The translations under genes and the position numbers were made by a program. From contig JAEWCK010000217.1 in assembly GCA_023390675.1 (NCBI GenBank), positions 1 to 11,754 of the forward strand: a stretch of DNA of 11,754 nucleotides, read 5' to 3'. The notes under the pieces were generated by a model. The model saw nothing but the letters and a program-made list of their open reading frames with translations, was not told the DNA's origin and did not search any database. Each line of letters opens with the position of its first letter. Position 1 is the first letter of the stretch. The DNA is from Pseudomonadota bacterium (GTDB taxonomy: Bacteria > Pseudomonadota > Alphaproteobacteria > Sphingomonadales > Sphingomonadaceae). Below, piece after piece: positions 1-6,679 of this stretch.

Positions 1-7
1 GTCCACA

Positions 8-16
8 CCCTCCCCC
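8..16 (-). promoter_or_regulatory. Possible ribosome-binding site of a gene just outside the window
   Basis: Read on the minus strand, the bases just downstream of the receptor stop codon give GGGGGAGGG, a purine run of Shine-Dalgarno type, followed by only seven bases before the window ends. A start codon a few bases beyond the edge would place a further gene directly behind the receptor in the same operon. The start codon itself is not visible, so this is a weak inference. Confidence 0.3.
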
Positions 17-23
17 TGGTTTC

Positions 24-2756
24 TCAGAAGCGCGAGCGCAGCGTCACGCCATAGGTCCTGGGCTCGGCAAGGAAGGCCGAGAAGATCTGCGATCCGCCCG
101 GATAGCCCGCAGTCGGCGTGGTGCTCACCGCCTGGAACGGCGAGCTGAAGCCGACCTGCATGTATTTCTCGTCGAGCAAATTCTGCGCCCACAGCTCGAC
201 CGACCACAGCTGATCGTCGCTGCCGATGCCGATGCGGCCGTTGACCACCACGAAGCTGTCCTGCTCCTTTTGCGGGAACAGGTCCGAGCCGGTGTTGTAG
301 TCGTCCGACAGGCGCGCATCGACATAAGCGAGCCCACGCAGGCTGCCGCCGAGCGACGGCGTCCATGCGGCCGAGCTCGTCACCACCCATTCGGGCGCGT
401 TCGAGAGGTTGTCGCCGGGCAGCAGGCGCAGCGCCGGATCGAGCGGCGCGCCCGATTTGGTGCCCACCAGGTTGTCCGCATAGCGCGTGTCGGCATAGGT
501 CGCGCCAAAATTGAAGTGCAGGTCGCGGGTCGGGCTCAGGCCCATTTCGACTTCGAAGCCCTGCGAGACCACACCGGGCGTGATCTGGTCGGCCGCACAA
601 GTGCCGGTGGCGGCGCTGGTGTCACGATCGGCGCCGGCCAGGTCGGTTTTGCAGCCGTTGATGTTCTGGACGAGATAGACCGTGCCGTTGAAGGTGTTCA
701 GCTGGAAGTTGCTGAATTCCTGCCGGAAGATCGCAAGGTTCAGGTTGAAGCCGCGGGTCGAATATTTGGCGCCGATCTCATAGGCGTTGACGGTCTCCTC
801 GTCGAACTGGAGCACGTCCTCGTAATAATCGGCATTGGCGACGCTGATCGGGAAGATCGGCAGCGGCTGGGTCGCGACCGGGTTCTTGAACGCCGAGCGA
901 TCGAGGTTGTAGCCGCCCGCCTTGTAGCCGCGCGAATAGCTCGCATAGACCATCAGGTCCTCGGTGGGCTTCCACGAGAGGATCGCGGTGCCGGTGAACT
1001 TGTCTTCCTTGCGCTCGTCGCCGAGCGTCAGCGCATTGAGCGCCGAGGAGGAGCCGCCCTGGCAGGAGAGGGTGATCAGGCCGCCGGCGAGCGGCGCCAG
1101 CGCCGCCACGCCCATATAGGGCAGCAGATTGGCCTGCTGCACCGGGCAGATCGTGTTGGTGTTGCGGAAATTTGCCGCCAACGCCTTGTTTTCATTGGTA
1201 TAACGCAGGCCGAGCGTGACATCGATATTGTTGGTCACGTGCACGATGTTATGCGTGAAGAAAGCGAAATTCTCGCTCGTCTGGCGGAAATTGGCGGTGT
1301 CGTCGCCCACGTCGCGGACAGTGTCGAGCCGCTGGAGTCCCGCGACCATCGCCGGCCCCGCCGCGCCGAGCGGTCCAGCCGGATTGCCGAGGATGCCGAC
1401 GCCCGTCGGGCTGAGGCAGCCGACCTGGCTCGGCGAATAGAAGGCGTTGAACGATCCATAGACGATACGGCACGAGGCGAAGCGGCCATATTCGCTGCCG
1501 AACTTAAGCTGGGCGGCGGTGTTGAGCTTCTCGTGTGCGTAATAGCCGCCGATAAGCCAGTCGAGCTTGTCGCCGAACGCCTTGCCCTGGAAGCGCATCT
1601 CTTCGGAAAGCGTGCGGAATTCGCGACCGCTCTTCGGACCGAAATAGAGGATGTCCGCCAGGCCGTAATCGGCGTCGGCCGCCTGATAGCTTTCATAGTG
1701 GCGATAGCCGGTGATCGACGTGAACTGCGCGCCGCCGAGGTCCAGATTGACTTCGCCCGAGAAGCCCCAGTCGGTGGTCGTGCCGCCATAGCCGCGGCTG
1801 GGCGTGGTCCGGATGCGGCGCGAATAGGCGTCGTTCGCCGCCGGGAAATATTGCGCGAAGGTGGTGCCGGTGATCCCCGTGAGCACCGTCGCGACCGAGC
1901 TCGTCGGCGTGATCAGTCCGGCGTTCGCCTGGCTCACGTCGGGTGTGGCGTAGACCGCGCCGCAGCAATCCTCGTTGCGGTGGCTATAGTCGCCGATCAG
2001 GCGGATCGAGAGCGCCGAATCGGGCTGGTAGAGCAATTGCCCGCGCACGAGATAGCGGTCGCGATTGTTGACGTCGTAACCGGTGCCGACATCGGTATAG
2101 AAGCCGTTGCGCTTGGCGTAGAGACCGTCGACACGGAAGGCGAGATCCTTGGTCAGCGGCCCGGTGATCGCGCCCTGCAAGCGCCAATAGTCGAAATTGC
2201 CGTAGCTCGCCTCGGCCATGCCGCCGAATTCGAACTCGGGACCCTTGGTGACGATGTTGAGCATGCCGGCCGAGGCGTTGCGCCCGCCGAGCGTGCCCTG
2301 CGGCCCGCGCAGCACCTCGACGCGCTCGATCTCGCCGAGATCGTTGAGGCCGAGGCCGGTGCGCGAGCGATAGACGCCGTCGATAAAGGTCGCGACCGAG
2401 CTTTCGAGGCCCGGATTGTCGCCCACCGTGCCGACGCCGCGGATGCGCGCCGAGGCGTTGGCCTCGGTGCCGGTCGACGAGACGAGCAGCGACGGCGCGA
2501 CCTGGTTCAGCTGGCGGATGTCGGTGGCGCCGGTGCGCTCCAGCGTCTCGGCGCTGACCGCCGAGACCGCGAGCGGCACGTCGGCGAGGATCTGGGCGCG
2601 GCCCTGGGCGGTGACGACGATGTCGTTGGGGTCGGTGACTTCCTGATCGTTGGCGCTCGCCGGAGTGCTGGTGTCCTGGGCATAAGCAGGGGCCGCGAGC
2701 GCGAGAGTCAAAGCCGGAATCGCGCAGGCCGACAAAAGGCGTAACCGCATCATCAT
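24..2756 (-). CDS. TonB-dependent outer-membrane receptor
   Basis: A 910-residue TonB-dependent receptor: a gated outer-membrane beta-barrel that imports a scarce or bulky substrate using energy from TonB-ExbBD. Residues 1-26 form a signal peptide ending AYA|Q. A TonB box, DIVVTAQ, lies near residues 45-51. The plug domain covers about 55-170 and includes IRGVGT, TFIDGVYRSR, VEVLRGPQGTLGGRN and LNIVTKG. The rest is barrel, ending in a terminal Phe (LRSRF) as expected for outer-membrane insertion. Several cysteines, such as C264-C265, sit in likely surface loops and may form disulfides. The start was set at the first of three consecutive ATGs (2756) because GGGAGAGGAA lies directly upstream; ATG 2750 is equally possible, and the longer ORF from 2795 would put charged residues before the signal peptide. 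The length suits the large sphingomonad receptors often found beside catabolic genes. Substrate unknown; siderophore uptake is not excluded, but no iron genes are nearby. Confidence 0.93.
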   Translation of the reverse strand: MMMRLRLLSACAIPALTLALAAPAYAQDTSTPASANDQEVTDPNDIVVTAQGRAQILADVPLAVSAVSAETLERTGATDIRQLNQVAPSLLVSSTGTEANASARIRGVGTVGDNPGLESSVATFIDGVYRSRTGLGLNDLGEIERVEVLRGPQGTLGGRNASAGMLNIVTKGPEFEFGGMAEASYGNFDYWRLQGAITGPLTKDLAFRVDGLYAKRNGFYTDVGTGYDVNNRDRYLVRGQLLYQPDSALSIRLIGDYSHRNEDCCGAVYATPDVSQANAGLITPTSSVATVLTGITGTTFAQYFPAANDAYSRRIRTTPSRGYGGTTTDWGFSGEVNLDLGGAQFTSITGYRHYESYQAADADYGLADILYFGPKSGREFRTLSEEMRFQGKAFGDKLDWLIGGYYAHEKLNTAAQLKFGSEYGRFASCRIVYGSFNAFYSPSQVGCLSPTGVGILGNPAGPLGAAGPAMVAGLQRLDTVRDVGDDTANFRQTSENFAFFTHNIVHVTNNIDVTLGLRYTNENKALAANFRNTNTICPVQQANLLPYMGVAALAPLAGGLITLSCQGGSSSALNALTLGDERKEDKFTGTAILSWKPTEDLMVYASYSRGYKAGGYNLDRSAFKNPVATQPLPIFPISVANADYYEDVLQFDEETVNAYEIGAKYSTRGFNLNLAIFRQEFSNFQLNTFNGTVYLVQNINGCKTDLAGADRDTSAATGTCAADQITPGVVSQGFEVEMGLSPTRDLHFNFGATYADTRYADNLVGTKSGAPLDPALRLLPGDNLSNAPEWVVTSSAAWTPSLGGSLRGLAYVDARLSDDYNTGSDLFPQKEQDSFVVVNGRIGIGSDDQLWSVELWAQNLLDEKYMQVGFSSPFQAVSTTPTAGYPGGSQIFSAFLAEPRTYGVTLRSRF

Positions 2757-2805
2757 TTCCTCTCCCACCACGGGCCGGAACGCTCGGGGTTCCATACCCT
2801 ATCCT

Positions 2806-2836
2806 CGAATACTGCCATTTCCCCTAGGGCAGTCAA
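2806..2836 (-). promoter_or_regulatory. Putative promoter of the TonB-dependent receptor gene
   Basis: On the minus strand a -35-like TTGACT (2831-2836) is followed 19 bases later by TATTCG (2806-2811); a 17-base spacing would give AGTATT instead. It lies about 50 bases upstream of the chosen receptor start. The arrangement GCTTGAC-N21-ATTCGA recurs exactly upstream of the acyl-CoA dehydrogenase pair at 5365-5398, which strengthens both calls. The -10 element is poor by the sigma-70 consensus, and no transcription start is known. Confidence 0.45.
2811..2833. promoter_or_regulatory. Inverted repeat, possible operator in the receptor promoter
   Basis: Perfect six-base arms ACTGCC (2811-2816) and GGCAGT (2828-2833) are separated by 11 bases. 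They fill the interval between the candidate -35 and -10 boxes, where a dimeric repressor would block RNA polymerase. No regulator gene lies in the window, so the binding protein is unknown. Arms this short can arise by chance. Confidence 0.35.
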
Positions 2837-2855
2837 GCAGAACAAGCGTTGCAAA

Positions 2856-2880
2856 GCGCCACCTTCCTCAGGTGTTGCGC
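2856..2880 (-). terminator. Hairpin between the dehydrogenase operon and the receptor, weak terminator candidate
   Basis: Arms CACCT (2860-2864) and AGGTG (2870-2874) enclose a five-base loop. The stem extends outward through GCGC (2856-2859) and GCGC (2877-2880) across a two-base bulge. It lies about 65 bases beyond the stop of the smaller acyl-CoA dehydrogenase and upstream of the receptor promoter. Only three T residues follow on the minus strand, so intrinsic termination would be weak. Confidence 0.3.
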
Positions 2881-2944
2881 AAATGTCATAGTCCGGGTAC
2901 GGCCAATTTGCCCTAACCGATCTTCGAAAGCACCGATCTGCCCG

Positions 2945-4015
2945 CTAATAGCCCGCGAGCCGCGCGAAGCGGTCGCGGTGCCACGCAGCGTTGCCCCACT
3001 GCGCCTCGAGCACGCGCGCGCGCTTGAGGTAGAAGCCTGCATCGTGCTCGTCGGTCATGCCGATTCCGCCATGGAGCTGGATCATCTCGCGGCTGGCGAG
3101 GTTGAGCGTCTCGTTCGCGGTCGCCTTGGCGAGGCTGACGTCCTGGCGGACGTCGGCGCGGCCGCTGTCGATCGCCTCGAGCGCGCCTTCGACCGCCGAG
3201 CGCATCAACTCCAATTCGGTGAACAGCTTCGCCATCCGGTGCTGGAGCGCCTGGAAGCTCGCAAGCGGCTGCCCGAACTGGACGCGGGTCTTCAGATAGT
3301 CGCTGGTCTGCGCGAACGCGGCCTCGGCCATGCCGAGCATCTCGGCGCAAGCCGCGGCGGCAGCGCGATCGGTGACCTGCGTCAGCAGGTCCTCGCCGCC
3401 TTCGAGCTTCTCCGCGGGTGCGTTCTCGAAGCGGATTTCGGCGTGGCTGCGGAAATCGACGAGGCGGCGCGGCGAGGCGTGCACGCCCTCTCCCGCCTCG
3501 ACCAGATACGTCCCGTCCGTAGCCCCCACGACGAACAGCGCCGCGCTGTCGCCCTCGGGCACGAACGACTTGACGCCGATGAGCTTGCCCGCCTCGACGC
3601 GCGCCGCGATCTTCTCGGGCGCAAAGCGCGCCCCTTCGTCGACCGCCAGCGTCGCGACCAGCTCGCCCGCGGCGATGCGCGGCAGCCAGCGGTCCTTCTG
3701 CGCATCCGATCCGCCGAGCAGGATCGCGCTCGTCGCCGCCGCGGTCGCGGCCAGCGGAGTCGCCGCGAGGTTGCGCCCGAGCTGCTCGAGCACGAGCCCC
3801 AGCGAGACATAGCCCATTCCCGCCCCGCCCTGCGCCTCGGGGATCAGGATACCCGCCCAGCCCATTTCGGCCTGCGCGCGCCACGCCTCGGGGTCGTAGC
3901 CCGCGGGCTGCGCGGCATCGCGGACCTTGCGGAAGGCGCTGACGGGCGATTCGTTGTCCGCCCATTCGCGCGCCATGTCGCGCAGCATCGTCTGTTCTTC
4001 GGTCAGGATCGGCAT
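2945..4015 (-). CDS. Acyl-CoA dehydrogenase family protein, likely non-catalytic partner subunit
   Basis: A 356-residue flavoprotein-fold protein of the acyl-CoA dehydrogenase (ACAD) family, which introduces an alpha,beta double bond into acyl-CoA thioesters and passes electrons to ETF. The N-terminal helical domain is about 1-115 (WAGILIPEAQGG near 53-64), the central beta domain 116-205, and the C-terminal helical domain 206-356. The C-terminal domain has RVQFGQPLASFQALQHRMA (244-262), typical of FAD and dimer contacts, and QLHGGIGMTDEHD (313-325). It is shorter than usual ACADs (about 380-400). The central domain is divergent, and the segment matching the MCAD catalytic Glu reads AQWGNAAW (338-345) without Glu. 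The IVD-type position, near TDRAAAAACAEMLG (215-228), also seems to lack one. Such degenerate subunits pair with a catalytic ACAD in known heterotetramers, and the gene just upstream fits that role. The start gives MPILTEEQ; the ribosome-binding site (GAAAGAAGA) is weak. Confidence 0.88.
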   Translation of the reverse strand: MPILTEEQTMLRDMAREWADNESPVSAFRKVRDAAQPAGYDPEAWRAQAEMGWAGILIPEAQGGAGMGYVSLGLVLEQLGRNLAATPLAATAAATSAILLGGSDAQKDRWLPRIAAGELVATLAVDEGARFAPEKIAARVEAGKLIGVKSFVPEGDSAALFVVGATDGTYLVEAGEGVHASPRRLVDFRSHAEIRFENAPAEKLEGGEDLLTQVTDRAAAAACAEMLGMAEAAFAQTSDYLKTRVQFGQPLASFQALQHRMAKLFTELELMRSAVEGALEAIDSGRADVRQDVSLAKATANETLNLASREMIQLHGGIGMTDEHDAGFYLKRARVLEAQWGNAAWHRDRFARLAGY

Positions 4016-4026
4016 TGGTCTTCTTT

Positions 4027-4107
4027 CGTCATCCCGGCGAAAGCCGGGACCAGAGTCCCGGAGGTCGCCGCTTGTGGCTCTGGCCCCCGGCTTTCGCCGG
4101 GGTGACG
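4027..4107. repeat. REPIN-like inverted pair of a palindromic repeat
   Basis: Two copies of one palindrome face each other. The left unit has stem TCCCGGC/GCCGGGA with a GAAA loop (4032-4049). The right unit has stem CCCCGGC/GCCGGGG with a TTTC loop (4085-4102). The flanks CGTCA (4027-4031) and TGACG (4103-4107) are complementary, as are CCAGAG (4050-4055) and CTCTGG (4078-4083), so the whole element can fold as one long branched structure. It fills nearly all of the 95-base gap between the two acyl-CoA dehydrogenase genes. In RNA it could pause transcription or protect the upstream message from decay, altering the ratio of the two subunits. Confidence 0.85.
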
Positions 4108-4110
4108 CGA

Positions 4111-5331
4111 TTATTGATGATCGAGCATCCCCAATATCCGTTTGGCGATCACGTTGTTCTGGATCTCGGTGGAGCCGCCATAGATCGACACCGCCTTGCC
4201 GAAGAGCCACGTGCGCACGTCCTTGAGCGCGTCCTCCTCGAACCCCTCGCCTTCCCAGCCGAGTCCGGCCATCCCGCGAATCTCGATCAGCAGCTCGGAG
4301 CGCTCCTGCATGATCCGCGCGCCGACATTCTTCATGATCGACGTCGCCGCCGAAGGCCCCTGGTTGGATTTTGCCTCCAGCGAAGCGCGGCGCAGCGTGA
4401 GCAGGAAGGCGCGCAAGTCCATCTCGTGTCGCGCGATCCGGGCACGCAGGTCGGCGTCGGCGATCCGCCCTTCCGCATCCACTCCGACATATTTCTTCGC
4501 GAGCTGCCCCAGCGGCGCGCCCGCGAACATCCGCCCCGCTGCCGATCCGCCGCCCGACAGGCTGCTTCGCTCGTGCTGGAGCAGGCGCTTGCCGATCGTC
4601 CAGCCCTGCCCCTCTTCTCCCACCCGATTGCTCTTGGGCACCTTCACATCGGTGAAGAAGGTCTCGCAAAAGGGTGACGATCCCGAGATCAGCCGGATCG
4701 GCTTCACTTCCACCCCCGGCGCATCCATGTCGCAGAGCAGGAAGGTGATGCCTTCGTGCTTCTTCGTCTTGTCCGTGCGGACGAGCATGAAGCATTTGTC
4801 CGCCCATTGCCCGCCGCTGGTCCAGGTCTTCTGGCCATTGACGATGTAGTGATCCCCGCGATCCTCGGCGAAGGTCTGGAGCGATGCGAGGTCCGATCCC
4901 GCCCCCGGCTCCGAATAGCCCTGGCACCAGCGCACCTCACCGCGCGCGATCGCCGGAATGTGCTCGCGCTTCTGCGCCTCGCTGCCATATTCGAGCAAGG
5001 TCGGCCCGAACATCATCACGCCCATCCCGCCGATCGGATTCCACGCGCCGATCCGGCCCATTTCCTCGCTCAGCACGCGCGCCTCGGCGCGGCTCAGCCC
5101 GCCGCCGCCATATTCGGCAGGCCAGCTCGGCACGCCCCAGCCCTTGGCGCCCATGGCCTCCTTCCACGCCTCCTCCGCGGGCGAAAGCTCCTGCGGCCCC
5201 TCGACCGCGGACATCGCATTGTCCTTGCCCTTCAGCTCGGGCGGGAAATGCGCCGCGAGCCATTCGCGGACTTGCGCGCGGAAGGCGTCCAGCGCATTCA
5301 CGCCTTCGTCGATTGCGGGTGCGGTAGCCAT
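4111..5331 (-). CDS. Acyl-CoA dehydrogenase, likely catalytic subunit
   Basis: A 406-residue acyl-CoA dehydrogenase that oxidises an acyl-CoA to the enoyl-CoA using FAD, with ETF as probable electron acceptor. Domains run in the usual order: helical N-terminus about 1-130 (VPSWPAEYGGGGLSRAE, 67-83), beta domain about 131-240 with the FAD signature WCQGYSEPGAGSDLASL (135-151) and NGQKTWTSGG (165-174), and helical C-terminus 241-406. The MCAD-type catalytic Glu (YEGT) is replaced by YGGST (384-388). A Glu is instead present in LLQHERSS (Glu254) on the helix that carries the catalytic Glu in isovaleryl-CoA dehydrogenase, so the active site is probably of that type. The start at ATG 5331 is supported by GGGAGAG seven bases upstream. 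It is the first gene of a minus-strand operon with the smaller ACAD 95 bases downstream. Chain length or ring-system specificity cannot be read; steroid side-chain, branched-chain and aromatic-side-chain acyl-CoAs are all possible. Confidence 0.93.
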   Translation of the reverse strand: MATAPAIDEGVNALDAFRAQVREWLAAHFPPELKGKDNAMSAVEGPQELSPAEEAWKEAMGAKGWGVPSWPAEYGGGGLSRAEARVLSEEMGRIGAWNPIGGMGVMMFGPTLLEYGSEAQKREHIPAIARGEVRWCQGYSEPGAGSDLASLQTFAEDRGDHYIVNGQKTWTSGGQWADKCFMLVRTDKTKKHEGITFLLCDMDAPGVEVKPIRLISGSSPFCETFFTDVKVPKSNRVGEEGQGWTIGKRLLQHERSSLSGGGSAAGRMFAGAPLGQLAKKYVGVDAEGRIADADLRARIARHEMDLRAFLLTLRRASLEAKSNQGPSAATSIMKNVGARIMQERSELLIEIRGMAGLGWEGEGFEEDALKDVRTWLFGKAVSIYGGSTEIQNNVIAKRILGMLDHQ

Positions 5332-5364
5332 CAGTCTCTCCCGGCAAGGCCTGTTCTGCGTCTT

Positions 5365-5398
5365 TCGAATGTGCGGTACGGCGAAAGCCGCGTCAAGC
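5365..5398 (-). promoter_or_regulatory. Putative promoter of the acyl-CoA dehydrogenase operon
   Basis: In the 77-base divergent gap, the minus strand reads GCTTGAC (5392-5398), then 21 bases, then ATTCGA (5365-5370), about 34 bases before the dehydrogenase start. The same string with the same spacing precedes the receptor gene. The spacer also has short complementary segments, GCGG and CCGC, 11 bases apart, matching the geometry of the receptor inverted repeat but not its sequence. TTGACG is a good -35 box; the -10 box is uncertain. The opposite strand of this gap must hold the transporter promoter, for which I see no convincing boxes. Confidence 0.45.
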
Positions 5399-5408
5399 GG
5401 GGGCGAAA

Positions 5409-6629
5409 ATGAAGTTCGATCATCGCGCAGGTCCGATCGTGCTCACTGCTGTGATGATCGATTCGATCGGCTTTGGCATCGTCCTCCCGGTGCTGCCGCG
5501 CCTCATCGTCGGCCTTGCGCATGTCGGGCTCGAGGATGCGGCAAGAATTGGCGGGCTGATGCTCGTCGCCTTCTCCGCCGCGCAATTCTTCGCCGCACCG
5601 ATCTTCGGCAGCCTCGGCGACAGCATCGGGCGCCGCCCGGTGCTGCTCTTCTCGATGATCGCCTTCTCGATCGACTATGCCTTTCAGGCCGCCGCGCCGA
5701 CGATCGGATGGTTGTTCGTCGGGCGCGTGATCGCCGGCGTGGCGGGCGCCACCTATGGCCCTGCCAACGCCGTGCTCGCCGACGTCACGCCGCCCGAGCG
5801 TCGCGGCGCGGTATTCGGGCTGATGGGCGCGGGGTTCGGGATCGGCTTCGTGCTCGGGCCGGCGCTCGGCGGGCTGCTCTCATACTGGGGACCGCGCGCG
5901 CCCTTCATCGCCGCCGCCGCGCTCTCGGCGCTCAACGCGGTGTGGATCTATTTCTTCCTGCCCGAGACGATGACCGCCGATCGCCGCCGCAAGTTCAATT
6001 GGCGCAAGGCGAACGTCATCTCCTCCTTCCAGCCGCTCCGCGAGGCAGGACAGGCCAAGTGGCTGCTCGCCGCCGCCTTCCTCTGGCAGTTCGGGCATAT
6101 GGTCTATCCCGCCACCTGGGCCTTCTGGGCCGAGCTCGCTCTGGGCTGGAACGAGCGCCAGATCGGCTGGTCGCTCGCCGCCTCGGGGATAGCGATGGCG
6201 ATCGCGCAATCGGTGATCACCGGCAAGGCGATCGGGCGCTGGGGCGAGGAGCGGACGGTAGTGATCGGCATGGCGACCGGCGGGCTCGCCTTCCTCGCTT
6301 ATGTCTTCGCGCGCGAGACGTGGATGATCTACACGATCATCGTATTGAGCGCGCTCCAGGTGCTCACCTTCCCCTCGGTCAATGCCCTGCTCTCGAAGCT
6401 CACCGATGCCTCGCACCAGGGCGCGCTGATGGGCGGGATGCAGAGCCTGTCGAGCGTCGCGTGGATCGTCGCGCCGTTGGTGCTCAGCCAGGCGCTCGCC
6501 TTCGGCGCCGAACGCGGCTTCACCGGCGGCAATTTCGCACTTGCCGCAGCGCTCGTGTTCGCGGCGCTCGCGATAGTTGTATTTCGGGTGGTGCCAAGGG
6601 TTTCTGCGGCCGCCGAACCGGTTGCGTAG
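5409..6629 (+). CDS. MFS transporter, TetA-like drug:proton antiporter family
   Basis: A 406-residue inner-membrane transporter of the major facilitator superfamily with about twelve hydrophobic segments. TM1 holds DSIGFGIVLPVLPRL (18-32), the TetA-type motif with a membrane-embedded Asp18. The loop 2-3 motif A is GSLGDSIGRRP (67-77) with Asp71. Arg106 in WLFVGRVIAG fits motif B in TM4. Motif C, GFGIGFVLGPALGG (142-155), marks the drug:proton antiporter branch. The second half contains AFWAELALGWNERQIG (238-253) and a degenerate motif-A loop GKAIGRWGEER (272-282). Close relatives include tetracycline exporters, but the family is wide and drug resistance should not be assumed; export of a toxic pathway intermediate is as likely. 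It starts 77 bases from the divergent acyl-CoA dehydrogenase operon and is followed 50 bases later by a glutathione transferase gene. The ATG is preceded by a G-rich tract (GCGGGGGCGAAA), a poor Shine-Dalgarno. Confidence 0.92.
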   Translation: MKFDHRAGPIVLTAVMIDSIGFGIVLPVLPRLIVGLAHVGLEDAARIGGLMLVAFSAAQFFAAPIFGSLGDSIGRRPVLLFSMIAFSIDYAFQAAAPTIGWLFVGRVIAGVAGATYGPANAVLADVTPPERRGAVFGLMGAGFGIGFVLGPALGGLLSYWGPRAPFIAAAALSALNAVWIYFFLPETMTADRRRKFNWRKANVISSFQPLREAGQAKWLLAAAFLWQFGHMVYPATWAFWAELALGWNERQIGWSLAASGIAMAIAQSVITGKAIGRWGEERTVVIGMATGGLAFLAYVFARETWMIYTIIVLSALQVLTFPSVNALLSKLTDASHQGALMGGMQSLSSVAWIVAPLVLSQALAFGAERGFTGGNFALAAALVFAALAIVVFRVVPRVSAAAEPVA

Positions 6630-6644
6630 CGAGACCCGCATCCT

Positions 6645-6672
6645 ATCTCCGGCGCACCATCCAGCCGGAGAT
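6645..6672 (+). promoter_or_regulatory. Perfect 9-bp inverted repeat covering the glutathione transferase ribosome-binding site
   Basis: ATCTCCGGC (6645-6653) and GCCGGAGAT (6664-6672) are perfect inverted arms around a ten-base loop, in the 50-base gap between the transporter stop and the transferase start. The right arm contains GGAG (6667-6670), the best ribosome-binding site for ATG 6680, so an RNA hairpin would hide it. A weak promoter pair, TTGCGT (6622-6627) and TATCTC (6644-6649), overlaps the left arm, so an operator is an alternative. No T-run follows, which argues against an intrinsic terminator. Confidence 0.6.
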
Positions 6673-6679
6673 CCTCCCC

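Noticed and set aside
270..2744. 824-codon open frame on the plus strand, opposite the receptor gene
   Set aside because: It has no recognisable domain, is rich in Arg, Ala and Glu as expected for the complement of GC-rich codons, and lies wholly inside a clear TonB-dependent receptor gene.
2777..2793. GGAAC-N7-GTTCC inverted repeat in the receptor leader
   Set aside because: Only five-base arms, away from both the promoter boxes and the ribosome-binding site. Too weak to call.
2757..2795. Upstream ATG 2795 as the receptor start
   Set aside because: It would add 13 residues including several charged ones before the signal peptide, and the purine-rich ribosome-binding site lies inside this stretch, just before the ATG triplet at 2756-2748.
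2916..2939. Direct repeat ACCGATCT, twice with a 16-base period, just past the smaller dehydrogenase stop
   Set aside because: Eight bases, only two copies, and no association with a promoter or gene. Could be chance.
2945..4927. A 660-codon reading of the smaller dehydrogenase with a long N-terminal extension
   Set aside because: The first 300 or so codons overlap the larger dehydrogenase in another frame and read through the palindromic repeat. Family homology begins at MPILTEEQ (4015).
5379..5390. CGGC-GAAA-GCCG in the divergent gap as a further copy of the palindromic repeat
   Set aside because: The stem has only four base pairs and no matching partner or TCACC flank. It may be a decayed unit or chance.
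4958..6679. Long upstream open frame in phase with the glutathione transferase
   Set aside because: It crosses antisense dehydrogenase sequence and an out-of-frame copy of the transporter. Homology begins at MIELYYWPTP (6680), a standard start for the family.
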